Shown here piece after piece: positions 8,629 to 17,464 of a stretch of 46,945 bases of DNA. Source of the stretch: Pseudomonas sp. 10-1B (GTDB taxonomy: Bacteria > Pseudomonadota > Gammaproteobacteria > Pseudomonadales > Pseudomonadaceae); the NCBI RefSeq assembly GCF_000935045.1, contig NZ_JYKS01000046.1, forward strand, positions 1 through 46,945, written 5' to 3'. Positions within the stretch are counted from its first letter, which is position 1. The number at the start of each line of letters is the position of its first letter. Made by a program: the position numbers and the translations under genes. The notes beneath the pieces were generated by a model. The model was not told the origin of the DNA. It did no database searches and worked only from the letters and a program-made list of their open reading frames with translations.

Positions 8629-8643
8629 TGCTGTGCCCGGCGG

Positions 8644-10032
8644 TCAGACGTGGATCGGCAGCCGGATACCAAAGGTATTGGCCCCAGCCCCACTGCGCAC
8701 GAACACTTCCCCGCCATGCATCAGGGCAATCGCCTTGACGATCGCCAAGCCCAGCCCGTGGTTACCGCCGCCAGCGTTGCTGCGCGCCGCATCCACCCGG
8801 TAGAAGCGTTCGAACAGCAACGGCAGGTGCTCATCGTCGATCGCCGGCCCAGGGTTGCTGACGGCGATGCTGACCTGCTCCGGCCCGGCATCGATCTGCA
8901 CCTGGATCACCTGATGTGGCGCCGTGTGCTGCACGGCGTTGTTCAACAGGTTGATCAGCGCCCGGCGCAACTGGGCCTTTTCGATGGGCGCCTGGGCATC
9001 GCCGCTCACCCTCACGCTGACCTGCGCGTCTTCGAGGATGTAGTCCAGGTAATCGAGGGTAGTCGCCACTTCCTCGGCCAGCGAGGCCTGGGTCAGGGCG
9101 GTGGCCTTGCTGCCCTGGTCGGCGCTGGCCAGGAACAGCATGTCGTTGATGATGCTGCGCAGGCGCTCCAGCTCTTCCAGGTTCGATTGCAGCACCTCGA
9201 AGTAGTGCTCGGCGCTGCGGCCGCGGGTCAGTGCCACCTGGGTCTGGCCGATCAGGTTGGTCAGTGGCGAGCGCAGTTCGTGGGCGACGTCGGCATTGAA
9301 CGCTTCCAGCCGTGAATAGGCCTGGCTGACCCGGTCGAGCGCGGCGTTGAAGGCGCCGGCGAACTGTGCCAGTTCCGGGGCCAGGGCGTGGGTTTGCAAG
9401 CGCCCGTCCAGGCGCGGCGGGGCCAGGGCCTGCGCCTCGTTGGACAACGCCAGCAGCGGGCGCAGGCCAATGCGCGCTACCCAGTAGCCCAGCACCGAAG
9501 CCAGCAGCACGCCAAGCACGGCCAGGCCGACGATGGCCACCAGCAGGCTGTGCTGGGCTTGCCAGAAGGTTTCGGTGTCGATGCCGATCAGAAAGCGCAG
9601 CGCTGGCCGCTCGCCCAACGCGGGCAGTTCGCTGACCAGCACCTTGTACGGGTAGGGCTGGTCGGGCAGGCGCAGGTCGCGCATGCCTTGCGCACCTTCG
9701 GCGAATGCCCGGACCAGTTCGCTAGGATGGCCGTATTCGTAGGCTGGGTCGCTGCTGACTACCCAGAAGCGGATACGCTTGTCCTCTTCGCTGAGCAGGT
9801 TGAGCTTGTTGTTGATCTTGGCCCAGTGCTCCGGCGTGCCGAAGCGGTTGAGGGTGGATTCCAGCACGCTGAAACGCGCGTCCAGCTCTGCTTGCGGCAG
9901 CAGGTCGAGGCTGCGGTCGACCTGGCGATACAGCGCCGAGCCGATCAGCACGAACACGCCCAGCGCGACCAGGATGAACAGCGCCGACAAACGCAGCGCG
10001 ATGGAATTACCCCGCACGGTTTTCCAGGACAT
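8644..10032 (-). CDS. Sensor histidine kinase, heavy-metal (CusS/CopS-like) type
   Basis: 462 residues: membrane helix about 12-34, a periplasmic loop of about 125 residues, a second helix about 163-185 and a HAMP linker. The dimerisation domain has phospho-acceptor H251 in FNADVAHELRSPLTNLIG, and the ATPase domain has N-box NLLNNAVQHT and GLGLAIVKAI. This layout is that of the CusS/IrlS/CopS heavy-metal sensor subfamily, though the real signal could be an antibiotic or other compound. It starts inside the response-regulator gene (26-bp overlap) and is the last gene of the RND operon. It probably controls this operon; that is inference. Confidence 0.92.
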   Translation of the reverse strand: MSWKTVRGNSIALRLSALFILVALGVFVLIGSALYRQVDRSLDLLPQAELDARFSVLESTLNRFGTPEHWAKINNKLNLLSEEDKRIRFWVVSSDPAYEYGHPSELVRAFAEGAQGMRDLRLPDQPYPYKVLVSELPALGERPALRFLIGIDTETFWQAQHSLLVAIVGLAVLGVLLASVLGYWVARIGLRPLLALSNEAQALAPPRLDGRLQTHALAPELAQFAGAFNAALDRVSQAYSRLEAFNADVAHELRSPLTNLIGQTQVALTRGRSAEHYFEVLQSNLEELERLRSIINDMLFLASADQGSKATALTQASLAEEVATTLDYLDYILEDAQVSVRVSGDAQAPIEKAQLRRALINLLNNAVQHTAPHQVIQVQIDAGPEQVSIAVSNPGPAIDDEHLPLLFERFYRVDAARSNAGGGNHGLGLAIVKAIALMHGGEVFVRSGAGANTFGIRLPIHV

Positions 10033-10681
10033 AGCCCATGCCTCGGATGGTGTGCAGCAGCTTGTTGTCGAAAGGCCCGTCGAGCTTGGCGCGCAGGCGC
10101 TTGATCGCTACCTCGACGACATTGGCGTCGCTGTCGAAATTGATATCCCAGACCAGCTCGGCAATCGCCGTCTTCGACAGGATTTCGCCCTGTCGGCGCG
10201 CCAGTACGCTGAGCAGCGAGAACTCCTTGGCGGTCAGGTCCAGACGCTGGCCGGCACGTGTGGCCTTGCGCGCCATCAGGTCGATCCACAGGTCAGCCAC
10301 CTGCACCTGCAGTGGCTCATGGCTGCTGCTGCGCCGGGTCAGGGCCTGCAGGCGGGCGACCAGTTCGAGGAACGAGAACGGCTTGCCCAGGTAGTCGTCG
10401 GCGCCTTCGCGCAGGCCGTGGATGCGGTCTTCGACCCGTTCACGGGCGGTCAGCATGATCACTGGCGTCTGCTTGCGCGCCCGCAAGGCGCGCAGCACGC
10501 CGTAACCGTCCAGGCCCGGCAGCATCACATCCAGCACGATCACCGCGTAGTCGCCCTCCAAGGCCATGTGCAGGCCATCGATGCCGTCCCGTGCCAGGTC
10601 GACGGTAAAGCCCTGTTCGCTCAGGCCGCGATGCAGGTAGTCGGCGGTTTTTTCTTCGTCTTCGATGATCAGCACACGCAT
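10007..10681 (-). CDS. Response regulator, OmpR/CusR-like
   Basis: 224 residues: receiver domain with acidic pocket E7/D8, phospho-acceptor D51 (VIVLDVMLPGLDGYG), T in MLTARER and K in GKPFSF. A winged-helix DNA-binding domain follows (LTAKEFSLLSVLARRQGEILSK and the recognition region NVVEVAIKRLRAKL). The sequence is closest in style to CusR/CopR/IrlR regulators. The gene begins nine bases after the RND permease stop and overlaps the sensor kinase, so pump and regulators share a transcript, which would allow autoregulation. Confidence 0.94.
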   Translation of the reverse strand: MRVLIIEDEEKTADYLHRGLSEQGFTVDLARDGIDGLHMALEGDYAVIVLDVMLPGLDGYGVLRALRARKQTPVIMLTARERVEDRIHGLREGADDYLGKPFSFLELVARLQALTRRSSSHEPLQVQVADLWIDLMARKATRAGQRLDLTAKEFSLLSVLARRQGEILSKTAIAELVWDINFDSDANVVEVAIKRLRAKLDGPFDNKLLHTIRGMGYVLENRAG

Positions 10682-10690
10682 GGTCTTGTC

Positions 10691-13600
10691 CTAACTGGCA
10701 CTTGGCGCCGCCGCACGGGCGGCCTGACGGCGGTGGAACAGGCGCTCCAGGGCCAAGTATATGACCGGGGTGGTGAACAGCGTCAGGGCCTGGCTCACCA
10801 GCAGGCCGCCGACCACGGCGATGCCCAGTGGCTGGCGCAGCTCGGCACCAGTGCCAAAGCCGAACATCAGCGGCAGCGCGCCGAGCAACGCGGCAAGGGT
10901 GGTCATGATGATCGGCCGGAAGCGCGTCAGGCACGCCTGATGGATCGCCTGCTCGGGCGTCAGGCCCTGTTGGCGCTGGGCTTCGAGGGCGAAGTCGATC
11001 AGCAGGATGCCGTTTTTCTTGACGATACCGATCAACAGCACCACGCCGATCAACCCCATGATGCTGAAGTCCTGGCCCATGGCCCACAGCAGGATCAATG
11101 CGCCCAGGCCGGCGGAGGGCAGGGTGGAGATGATCGTCAGCGGGTGGACGAAGCTTTCGTACAGCACGCCGAGGATGATGTACACCGCCACCAGCGCCGC
11201 CAGGATCAGCCACGGCTGGCTCGACAGCGAGCTCTGGAAGGCCTGGGCCGCGCCCTGGAAGTTGCCGCTGATGGCGTCGGGCATGCCCAGTTCGCGCTGG
11301 GTGCGTTCGAGGATGCTCACCGCATCGCCCAGCGCCACGCCGGGGGCCAGGTTGAACGACAGGTTGGCGGCGGGGAACAGGCCGTCATGGCTGATCGACA
11401 GCGGCCCGGTGCTGGGCGGCGCCACGTGGGCCACCGCCGACAGCGGCACCATCTCGTTGGTCAGCGGCGAGCGCAGGTAGAAGTAGTTGAGGCTTTCGGC
11501 CTTGCCGCGCTGGCGCGCATCCAGTTCGAGGATCACCTTGTACTGGTTGGTTTCGGTCTGGAATTCACTGATCTGCCGTTGGCCGAAGGCGTCGTACAGG
11601 GCCTGGTCGACGTCGGTGGTGGTCAGGCCGAAACGCGCCGCGGCCTGGCGGTCGATGTCGATGCGGGTGACGCTGGCGCCCAGTTGCAGGTCGTTGGACA
11701 GGTCGCGGAACGCCGGGTTTTCCCGTAGGCGGTCGGTCAGGCGCTGGGTCCACAGGTTCAGTGCCACACCGTCGTTGCTCTTGAGCACGTACTGGTACTG
11801 GGTGCGTGACGGGCCGGAGCTGAGGTTGATGTCCTGGCCGGCGCGCATGTACAGGACGACGCCGGGTACCTGGGCGAGCTTGGGCCGCAGCCGGTCGATC
11901 AGTTCGCTGGCCGACACATCGCGCTCGCCACGCGGCTTCAGGGCGATCCAGAAGCGGCCGTTGGCGATGGTCTGGTTGCTGCCGGTGACGCCCACCGCAT
12001 GGGAGAATGCGCGCACCGCTGGGTCGGCCGCGATGATCTTGGCCAGTGCCTGGTGTTTCTCGATCATCGACGGGTACGACACGTCCGCCGCTGCTTCGCT
12101 GGTGCCGAGGATGAAGCCGGTGTCCTGCAACGGGAAGAAGCCCTTGGGGATGGCCACGTAACCGGCGACCGCCAAGGCCAGGGTCAGGCCGAACACGCCG
12201 AGGGTCAGGCGCTGATGGGCGAGGGCGTGGTCCAGGCCCTTCTCGTACCACCTGAGCAGGCGCTCGCCGAAACCGCCTTTGTGCTCGCCGGGTGGGCGGC
12301 GCATGAACAGCGCGCACAGGGTCGGCGCCAGGGTCAGCGAAACCACCACCGAAATCAGGATGGTGGCGGTGGCGGTGAGGGCGAACTCCTTGAACAGCCG
12401 GCCGACCACGCCGCCCATGAACAGCAGCGGGATGAACGCGGCGATCAGCGAGAAACTGATCGACACCACGGTGAAGCCGATTTCCCCGGCGCCCTTGAGC
12501 GCCGCCGTGCGGCTGTCGTCGCCGGCTTCCAGGTGGCGGTGGATGTTCTCCACCACCACGATGGCATCGTCGACCACGAAACCCACCGAGATGACGATGG
12601 CCACCAGGGTCAGGTTGTTCAGGCTGAAACCGAAGATGTACATCAGCGCGCAACTGGCGATCAGCGACACGCCGAGCACGCTGGACACCACCATGGTCGC
12701 CGACCACTGGCGCAGGAACAGCGCCATCACCCCGATCACCAGGGCTACGGCGATCATCAGGGTCAGCTCCACTTCGTGCAATGAGGCGCGGATGGTCTGG
12801 GTGCGGTCCTGCAGCACCGACACCTCGACCGCGGCCGGGAGCATTTCCTGCAGCTTGGGCAGCGCGGCCAGCACCCGATCCACGGTATCGACGATGTTGG
12901 CGCCGGGCTGGCGGAAGATCACCAGGTTCAGCCCTGGCTGGTCGCCGGACCAGGCCCTGACGTAGGCATTCTCGGCGCCGTTGACCACCTTGGCCACGTC
13001 CTGCAGGTGCACTGGGGCGCCGTCGCGGTACGAGACGATCAGCTGGGCGTAATCCTCGGGATGGAACAGCTGGTCGTTGGCAGCGATGGTCGACACGCTG
13101 TGTTCGCCATACAGCGCGCCCTTGGCCAGGTTCAGGCTGGTCTGCTGGATGGCCAGGCGCAGGTCGGCCAGGGTCAGGCCGATGGCGGCGAGCTTCTCGG
13201 GTTGTGCCTGCACGCGGATCGCCGGGCGCAGTTGCCCGGTGATGTTGATCAGGCCAACCCCGTCGATCTGGCTCAGCTGGCGGGCCAGCAAGGTCTCGGC
13301 GTAGTCGCTCAGGTCGTTGCCGGGCATCTGGTTGGAGCTGACCGTCAGCACCAGCACCGGGCTGTCGGCCGGGTTGACCTTGCGCCAGGTGGGCGGGTTG
13401 GGCAGGTCTTGCGGCAGGCGCGCGGTGGCTGTGTTGATCGCCGCCTGCACCTCCTGGGCGGCGGTGTCGATGTTCTTGTCGAGGGTGAACTGCAGGATCA
13501 GGTTGGTCGAGCCCAGCGCGCTGCTGCTGGTCATCTGGGTCATGCCGGGGATAGCACTGAACTGCACCTCCAGCGGCGTGGCCACCGACGAGGCCATGGT

Positions 13601-13783
13601 TTCCGGGCTGGCGCCGGGCAGTTGGGCGGTGACCTGAATGGTCGGGAAGTCCGCTTCCGGCAGTGGCGCCACCGGCAGGCGCGGGAAGGCGATGGCCCCC
13701 AGCAGCACCAGGGCGAAGGTCAGCAGCAGGGTAGCGATGGGGTGGTCGATGCACCAGGCCGAAACAGCGTTGCGCGTGTTCAT
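10691..13783 (-). CDS. RND multidrug efflux permease, MdtC/MuxC-like
   Basis: A 1030-residue inner-membrane proton-drug antiporter of the HAE1 RND class. It opens with WCIDHPIATLLLTFALVLLG (helix 1) and P-G-A-S-P-E repeats of the porter domain. The proton-relay acidic pair is in VGFVVDDAIVVVENI and the conserved lysine pair is in GIVKKNGILLIDF. An in-frame extension to 14089 is out-of-frame shadow of the upstream gene. The ATG at 13783 overlaps the upstream stop as ATGA and starts with the family N terminus. Only one RND subunit is encoded, unlike the two-permease MdtBC/MuxBC arrangement, and no outer-membrane channel gene is adjacent. Confidence 0.94.
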   Translation of the reverse strand: MNTRNAVSAWCIDHPIATLLLTFALVLLGAIAFPRLPVAPLPEADFPTIQVTAQLPGASPETMASSVATPLEVQFSAIPGMTQMTSSSALGSTNLILQFTLDKNIDTAAQEVQAAINTATARLPQDLPNPPTWRKVNPADSPVLVLTVSSNQMPGNDLSDYAETLLARQLSQIDGVGLINITGQLRPAIRVQAQPEKLAAIGLTLADLRLAIQQTSLNLAKGALYGEHSVSTIAANDQLFHPEDYAQLIVSYRDGAPVHLQDVAKVVNGAENAYVRAWSGDQPGLNLVIFRQPGANIVDTVDRVLAALPKLQEMLPAAVEVSVLQDRTQTIRASLHEVELTLMIAVALVIGVMALFLRQWSATMVVSSVLGVSLIASCALMYIFGFSLNNLTLVAIVISVGFVVDDAIVVVENIHRHLEAGDDSRTAALKGAGEIGFTVVSISFSLIAAFIPLLFMGGVVGRLFKEFALTATATILISVVVSLTLAPTLCALFMRRPPGEHKGGFGERLLRWYEKGLDHALAHQRLTLGVFGLTLALAVAGYVAIPKGFFPLQDTGFILGTSEAAADVSYPSMIEKHQALAKIIAADPAVRAFSHAVGVTGSNQTIANGRFWIALKPRGERDVSASELIDRLRPKLAQVPGVVLYMRAGQDINLSSGPSRTQYQYVLKSNDGVALNLWTQRLTDRLRENPAFRDLSNDLQLGASVTRIDIDRQAAARFGLTTTDVDQALYDAFGQRQISEFQTETNQYKVILELDARQRGKAESLNYFYLRSPLTNEMVPLSAVAHVAPPSTGPLSISHDGLFPAANLSFNLAPGVALGDAVSILERTQRELGMPDAISGNFQGAAQAFQSSLSSQPWLILAALVAVYIILGVLYESFVHPLTIISTLPSAGLGALILLWAMGQDFSIMGLIGVVLLIGIVKKNGILLIDFALEAQRQQGLTPEQAIHQACLTRFRPIIMTTLAALLGALPLMFGFGTGAELRQPLGIAVVGGLLVSQALTLFTTPVIYLALERLFHRRQAARAAAPSAS

Positions 13784-14943
13784 GGCTGGCTCCGGCGGTC
13801 GGCCATTTCCGATGCGGCGGGGGCATCGGGCGTAACCTCGACCCGCGAACCCGGCTTCAGCCGCGACTGGCCATCGAGCACCAGGCGCTCGCCCGGTTTG
13901 ACCCCGGCAATGATGTTCAGGCCGCTGTCCTGGTACAGCACCTTGACCGGCACGCTGGTGACCTTGTCGCCGTCCAGGCGGTAGACGAAGTGCCCGTCGA
14001 CCCCGCGTTGCACCACCGGCGGCGGCACCACCAGGGCGTTTTCGTCGACGGCGGTGCGCAGGCGAATGGTGACCAGTTGGCCCGGCCACAGGCGGCCGTC
14101 CTTGTTGTCGAACTCGGCCTTGACCCGCACCGTGCCGGTGGTGGCGGAAATCTGGTTGTCGATCAGCGCCAGGTGGCCGTCGCCCAGCAGGCTGCGTTCG
14201 CCGTCGGCGTCCATGTAGGCCTGCACCAGTGCCGGGGCGGGCGCCTTCAGCAGGCTCTGTAGGGTCGGCAGCATCTGCTGCGGCAGGGAGAACTCGACGG
14301 CGATCGGGTCGATCTGGGTGACGCTGAACAGGCTGCTGGTGTCGCTGGTGCGCACCAGGTTGCCGGGGTCGACGTTACGTATGCCGACGCGGCCAGTCAC
14401 GGGCGAGCGGATCTGTGTGTACGACAGCTGCACCTCGGCATTGGCGATGGCCGCCTGGTTGCCTTTGACCGTGGCCTGCAATTGGTTGACCAGTGCCTGT
14501 TGTTGATCGAGGGTCTGTTTCGACACCCCATTGTCGGTGCTGAGCAGGCGGTAACGCTTGAGGTCGACACCGGCGACCTGGATCTGCGCCTGGCTTTGCC
14601 CGAGTTGCGCGCGCGCCTGATCGAGGCTGGCGCGGATGGTCCGGTCGTCGAGGGTGGCGAGCAGGTCGCCTTCCTTCACCCACTGGCCTTCCTTGACCAG
14701 CACCTGGGTCAGCACCCCCTCCACCTGCGGGCGCACCTCGACGCTGTGCAGCGATAGCACCGAGCCGATGGCGCTGGCATAGCGGGGGACGTCCTGCTGG
14801 GCAACGCTGACCACGCGCACCGGGATGGCCGTTTGCGCATGGGCGGCAGGTGCTGGCTGGCGCTGGCTGAACCAGATGCCTGCTACCACCAGCACCAGGA
14901 GCGCCAGGGCGGCGAGGAGGACAGAGCGGGACGGACGTCGCAT
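13780..14943 (-). CDS. RND efflux membrane fusion protein, MdtA-like
   Basis: A 387-residue periplasmic adaptor linking the RND pump to an outer-membrane channel. It has an uncleaved N-terminal anchor (about residues 8-24), no lipobox cysteine, a lipoyl half-motif (EVRPQVEGVLTQVLVKEGQ), a coiled-coil hairpin (about 100-165), the second half-motif (IRSPVTGRVGIRNVDPG) and C-terminal beta-barrel and MP domains. A GTG at 14955 is possible, but the ATG at 14943 has AAGGTG at better spacing. It is the first gene of the four-gene minus-strand operon. The channel must be supplied in trans. Confidence 0.93.
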   Translation of the reverse strand: MRRPSRSVLLAALALLVLVVAGIWFSQRQPAPAAHAQTAIPVRVVSVAQQDVPRYASAIGSVLSLHSVEVRPQVEGVLTQVLVKEGQWVKEGDLLATLDDRTIRASLDQARAQLGQSQAQIQVAGVDLKRYRLLSTDNGVSKQTLDQQQALVNQLQATVKGNQAAIANAEVQLSYTQIRSPVTGRVGIRNVDPGNLVRTSDTSSLFSVTQIDPIAVEFSLPQQMLPTLQSLLKAPAPALVQAYMDADGERSLLGDGHLALIDNQISATTGTVRVKAEFDNKDGRLWPGQLVTIRLRTAVDENALVVPPPVVQRGVDGHFVYRLDGDKVTSVPVKVLYQDSGLNIIAGVKPGERLVLDGQSRLKPGSRVEVTPDAPAASEMADRRSQP

Positions 14944-15095
14944 CGGTGCGGGCACCTTGGCCAGAGGGGAGGGGAACGGTTTTCTGTATTCAAGCTTATA
15001 GCCCCCGGACCGGGTCGGCAGCGTGACCGCTGGCTGACAGCCTTGTCAGTTTCGGGCCAGAAACAGCGTTCTCAGATCATGCGCGGTCTCTTTTT

Positions 15096-15190
15096 TGTGG
15101 GAGCATTGCCTGGACTGGCCTCATCGCCGGCAAGCCAGCTCCCACAGGTACTGCACAGGGCTTGAGGCCCATGCGGTCGCTCCCACAGAG
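15096..15190. repeat. REP elements, mixed orientation
   Basis: CTCATCGCCGGCAAGCCAGC at 15120 onward, flanked on both sides by partial TGTGGGAGC / GCTCCCACAG ends. The left part also carries GCCTGGACTGGCCTCATCGC, the same prefix used in the 143-bp tandem array at 32903-33331. It occupies the gap between the RND operon and the YkgJ-type gene. Confidence 0.8.
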
Positions 15191-15226
15191 GTCGCCTGGC
15201 GATAGCCTTGTAACATGGCGCTCTGG

Positions 15227-15961
15227 TTAGAAACCGATGAAGGCGTAGTACACCGGCGGTTCGCTGGTAGTCCGCAACCCATGCGCGAGCAAGCTTGCCG
15301 CCAGGGCATCATCCTGCACATGCAGGGTCCACTGCGCGCCGTCATCCTCTGGCAGCTGCGCCAGGGCAGCGGCAAAGGCCGCCATCTCTGGCAGGTAGGC
15401 GGTAAAGCCATTGCCCTTGAGCGCACTGGTGGTCATGCCCAGCGCCTGGCACACCGCCACCTTGGCGGCGATGTCGTCCCGGTCGGCCTGCCGGGATGCC
15501 TGCACCAGCGCTTCGAGCTCGGCATCGACCAGTTGTGTGCCATGAATCAGCGCTGGCCCCTGCTGCCAGGCTTCGGGCGGGCAGTCCTTGTTTTCGGGAC
15601 GCAGCGGGATATGCGGGTTGATTTCCACCGGGTAGATGCGGCATACCAGCGGGCGCTCGTCATAAATGGTGCACAGGTCGTTGTCGTCGAGATTGCGGCA
15701 ACGCCCGGGGTTGAAGGCGGCAAAGGTCACCGATACACGCGCCTCGCTGGCGCCGCAGCGTACCGCATGGGAACGGCGCAGCACATGCTCACGCTGCTCC
15801 AGTGGCATGCCGGGGCCATCGGTGACGAAGGCTTCGATCAGCACCACCACTTGGCCGTTGGCGTCCGCCCAGCGGCGTGCTTCGGCCAGGGTCAAGGGTA
15901 CATGGTGGCCGGTGCAGCACTTGCCGCAGCCGGTACAGCCGAAACGCAAGCTGTCGTTCAC
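15227..15961 (-). CDS. YkgJ family cysteine cluster protein
   Basis: A 244-residue cytoplasmic protein with the YkgJ-type metal-binding (zinc or Fe-S) pattern: CTGCGKCCTGHH near the N terminus, then GRCRNLDDNDLCTIYDERPL followed by VCRIYP. Substrate and role are unknown; the cysteines suggest a bound metal or cluster. I place the start at GTG 15961. It overlaps the stop of the upstream gene as GTGA, and the family N terminus NDSLRFGCTGCG begins there; an ATG at 16021 would add about 20 unrelated residues. Its partner upstream encodes an exported protein. Confidence 0.88.
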   Translation of the reverse strand: MNDSLRFGCTGCGKCCTGHHVPLTLAEARRWADANGQVVVLIEAFVTDGPGMPLEQREHVLRRSHAVRCGASEARVSVTFAAFNPGRCRNLDDNDLCTIYDERPLVCRIYPVEINPHIPLRPENKDCPPEAWQQGPALIHGTQLVDAELEALVQASRQADRDDIAAKVAVCQALGMTTSALKGNGFTAYLPEMAAFAAALAQLPEDDGAQWTLHVQDDALAASLLAHGLRTTSEPPVYYAFIGF

Positions 15962-16269
15962 TTGGGTTCCGGGCTCCACTCGCTGACGAAGGCCCGCTGG
16001 TGCTGGCGGTCGTACAGGCACAGTTCGGTGCCGCTGCGCTGCTGCATGTGCTTTTGTGGGTATACGCCTTCGATCAGCAGTGCGCTCATGCCGACCTGGT
16101 CATCGAACTCGGCGGGCTTGCCGCGGGCGTGGGCATCCTTGAACTGGCTGGCGGCCAGGCAGGCCTTGAGCATCTGCTGGCGCTGCTCGTTCCAGGCCTG
16201 GCTGCTGGAAGCCTGGGCGACTCCGCTGAAGAGGGCGCAGCTGATCAGGATAGAGCTGAAAAACTTCAT
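15958..16269 (-). CDS. Small exported protein of unknown function
   Basis: 103 residues with an N-terminal signal peptide (MKFFSSILISCALFSGVAQA, cleavage near QAS). The mature part is charged and has two cysteines (KACLAAS and ELCLYD) that could form one disulfide. I do not recognise a named family. The ATG at 16269 has a GGAAAC site upstream, and the longer in-frame ATG at 16284 would spoil the signal peptide. Its stop overlaps the GTG of the YkgJ-type gene, so the two are translationally coupled. Confidence 0.75.
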   Translation of the reverse strand: MKFFSSILISCALFSGVAQASSSQAWNEQRQQMLKACLAASQFKDAHARGKPAEFDDQVGMSALLIEGVYPQKHMQQRSGTELCLYDRQHQRAFVSEWSPEPK

Positions 16270-16357
16270 ACGCGTTTCCGGCAAGTTTCTTCCGAGGGGC
16301 GCGAATTATGCCCGACTCACCCCCGGCGGCAAGCCGGGGAGTTTGTCGCTGAATATA

Positions 16358-17257
16358 TCAGTGCTCGGCGAACACCACGGCGCGGGCGGCCACCACCAGA
16401 CAATCGGTCAGCTCTGGCGAGGAGAATTTGGTGAGGATGGCATTGGCCCCGGCCAGGGTCGCTTTCTCGCTGCTCATGGCGCTGTCCAGCGAGGTGTGCA
16501 GCAGTATGTAGAGGTGCTGGAAGTCGGGTGTTTCACGCAGGGTGCGAGTGAAGGCGTAGCCGTCCATTTCGCTCATTTCGATGTCGGAGACGATGATGTT
16601 GATCTCCTGCGCGGTGCCTTGCAGTTCCAGCAACACGTTGATGGCGTCCTTGGCGCTGCGCGCGGTGTGGCATTCGATACCAAGGTTGCGCAGGGTGTGC
16701 ACCGACTGCTGCAGGGCCACCTGGCTGTCGTCCACCACCAGGATATTGGCGGCGGCAAGCAGGCTGGCGTCTTCTTCGTTCAACGTAGCGTGATGGGGCT
16801 CGGCCACGGGTGGGGCAATGGCGTGGATGACCTTTTCGATGTCCAGTACCTGCACCAGGGTGTTGTCGACCCGGGTCACGCCGGTGATGAACGAGCGGTT
16901 GCCCGAGCCATAGGGCGGCGGTTTGATGTCGGTGCTCAGGCAATGCACGATGCGGCTTACCGCCTGCACATGCAGGCCCTGGCGCGAACGGCTGATCTCG
17001 GTGACGATCAGGCAGCCGCCGTTCGGGTCGGCCAGTGGCCGTTCGCCAATGGCGCGGGACAGGTCGATGACCGACAGCGAGTGGCCGCGCAAGGTAGCCA
17101 CGCCTTTTACGTGGGGGTGCGATTCGGGCAGCTTGGTCAGGGGCGGGCAGGGGATGATCTCGCTGACCTTGAGCAGGTTGATTGCCATCAACTTGCCGCT
17201 GCGCAGGGTGAACAGCAGCAGGGACAGCGAGTCCGCGCGGGCGTTTTGCGTGGCCAT
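16358..17257 (-). CDS. cheV: Chemotaxis coupling protein CheV (CheW-receiver fusion)
   Basis: 299 residues: a CheW-like coupling domain (about 10-155, with KVSEIIPCPPLTKLP, VKGVATLRG and DLSRAIG) and a receiver domain (about 170-299). The receiver has acidic pocket DD176-177, phospho-acceptor D225 (NIIVSDIEMSEMDGY), T255 and K277. It couples chemoreceptors to CheA, with phosphorylation thought to tune adaptation. The start at 17257 is set by AAGG upstream; in-frame sequence further left is REP-derived. It is a single gene, away from any che cluster, as is usual for extra CheV copies in Pseudomonas. Confidence 0.93.
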   Translation of the reverse strand: MATQNARADSLSLLLFTLRSGKLMAINLLKVSEIIPCPPLTKLPESHPHVKGVATLRGHSLSVIDLSRAIGERPLADPNGGCLIVTEISRSRQGLHVQAVSRIVHCLSTDIKPPPYGSGNRSFITGVTRVDNTLVQVLDIEKVIHAIAPPVAEPHHATLNEEDASLLAAANILVVDDSQVALQQSVHTLRNLGIECHTARSAKDAINVLLELQGTAQEINIIVSDIEMSEMDGYAFTRTLRETPDFQHLYILLHTSLDSAMSSEKATLAGANAILTKFSSPELTDCLVVAARAVVFAEH

Positions 17258-17330
17258 GGTGACCTTCGTGGGGAACAGGGGTAACCGGTTATCGGCCTGT
17301 TTTGCTCGGGCTTTAGGGCGGCGGCGGATT

Positions 17331-17439
17331 CTGGGGCTGCTGCGCAGCCCATCGCGACGCAAGGCCGCTCCCACAATGGGTACGCGATCTCCTGTGGGAG
17401 CGGCCTTGTGTCGCGAAAGGGGCGCCAAGCGCCCCCAGG
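17331..17439. repeat. REP pair, family 'CGACACAAGGCCGCTCCCACA', divergent layout
   Basis: CTGGGGCTGCTGCGCAGCCC then GACGCAAGGCCGCTCCCACA, a short spacer, and TGTGGGAGCGGCCTTGTGTC ending in GGGGCGCCAAGCGCCCCC. It lies between cheV and the norR 3' end. Confidence 0.88.
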
Positions 17440-17464
17440 ATTTCTCAGGCTGCCATCCAACTCC

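Noticed and set aside
9779..11728. 649-codon plus-strand frame opposite the regulator and RND genes
   Set aside because: Antisense shadow, rich in Gln, His, Arg and Gly, without domains.
11565..13826. 753-codon minus-strand frame inside the RND permease gene
   Set aside because: Same-strand off-frame reading of the permease; Pro/Arg/Gly-rich composition and no membrane helices.
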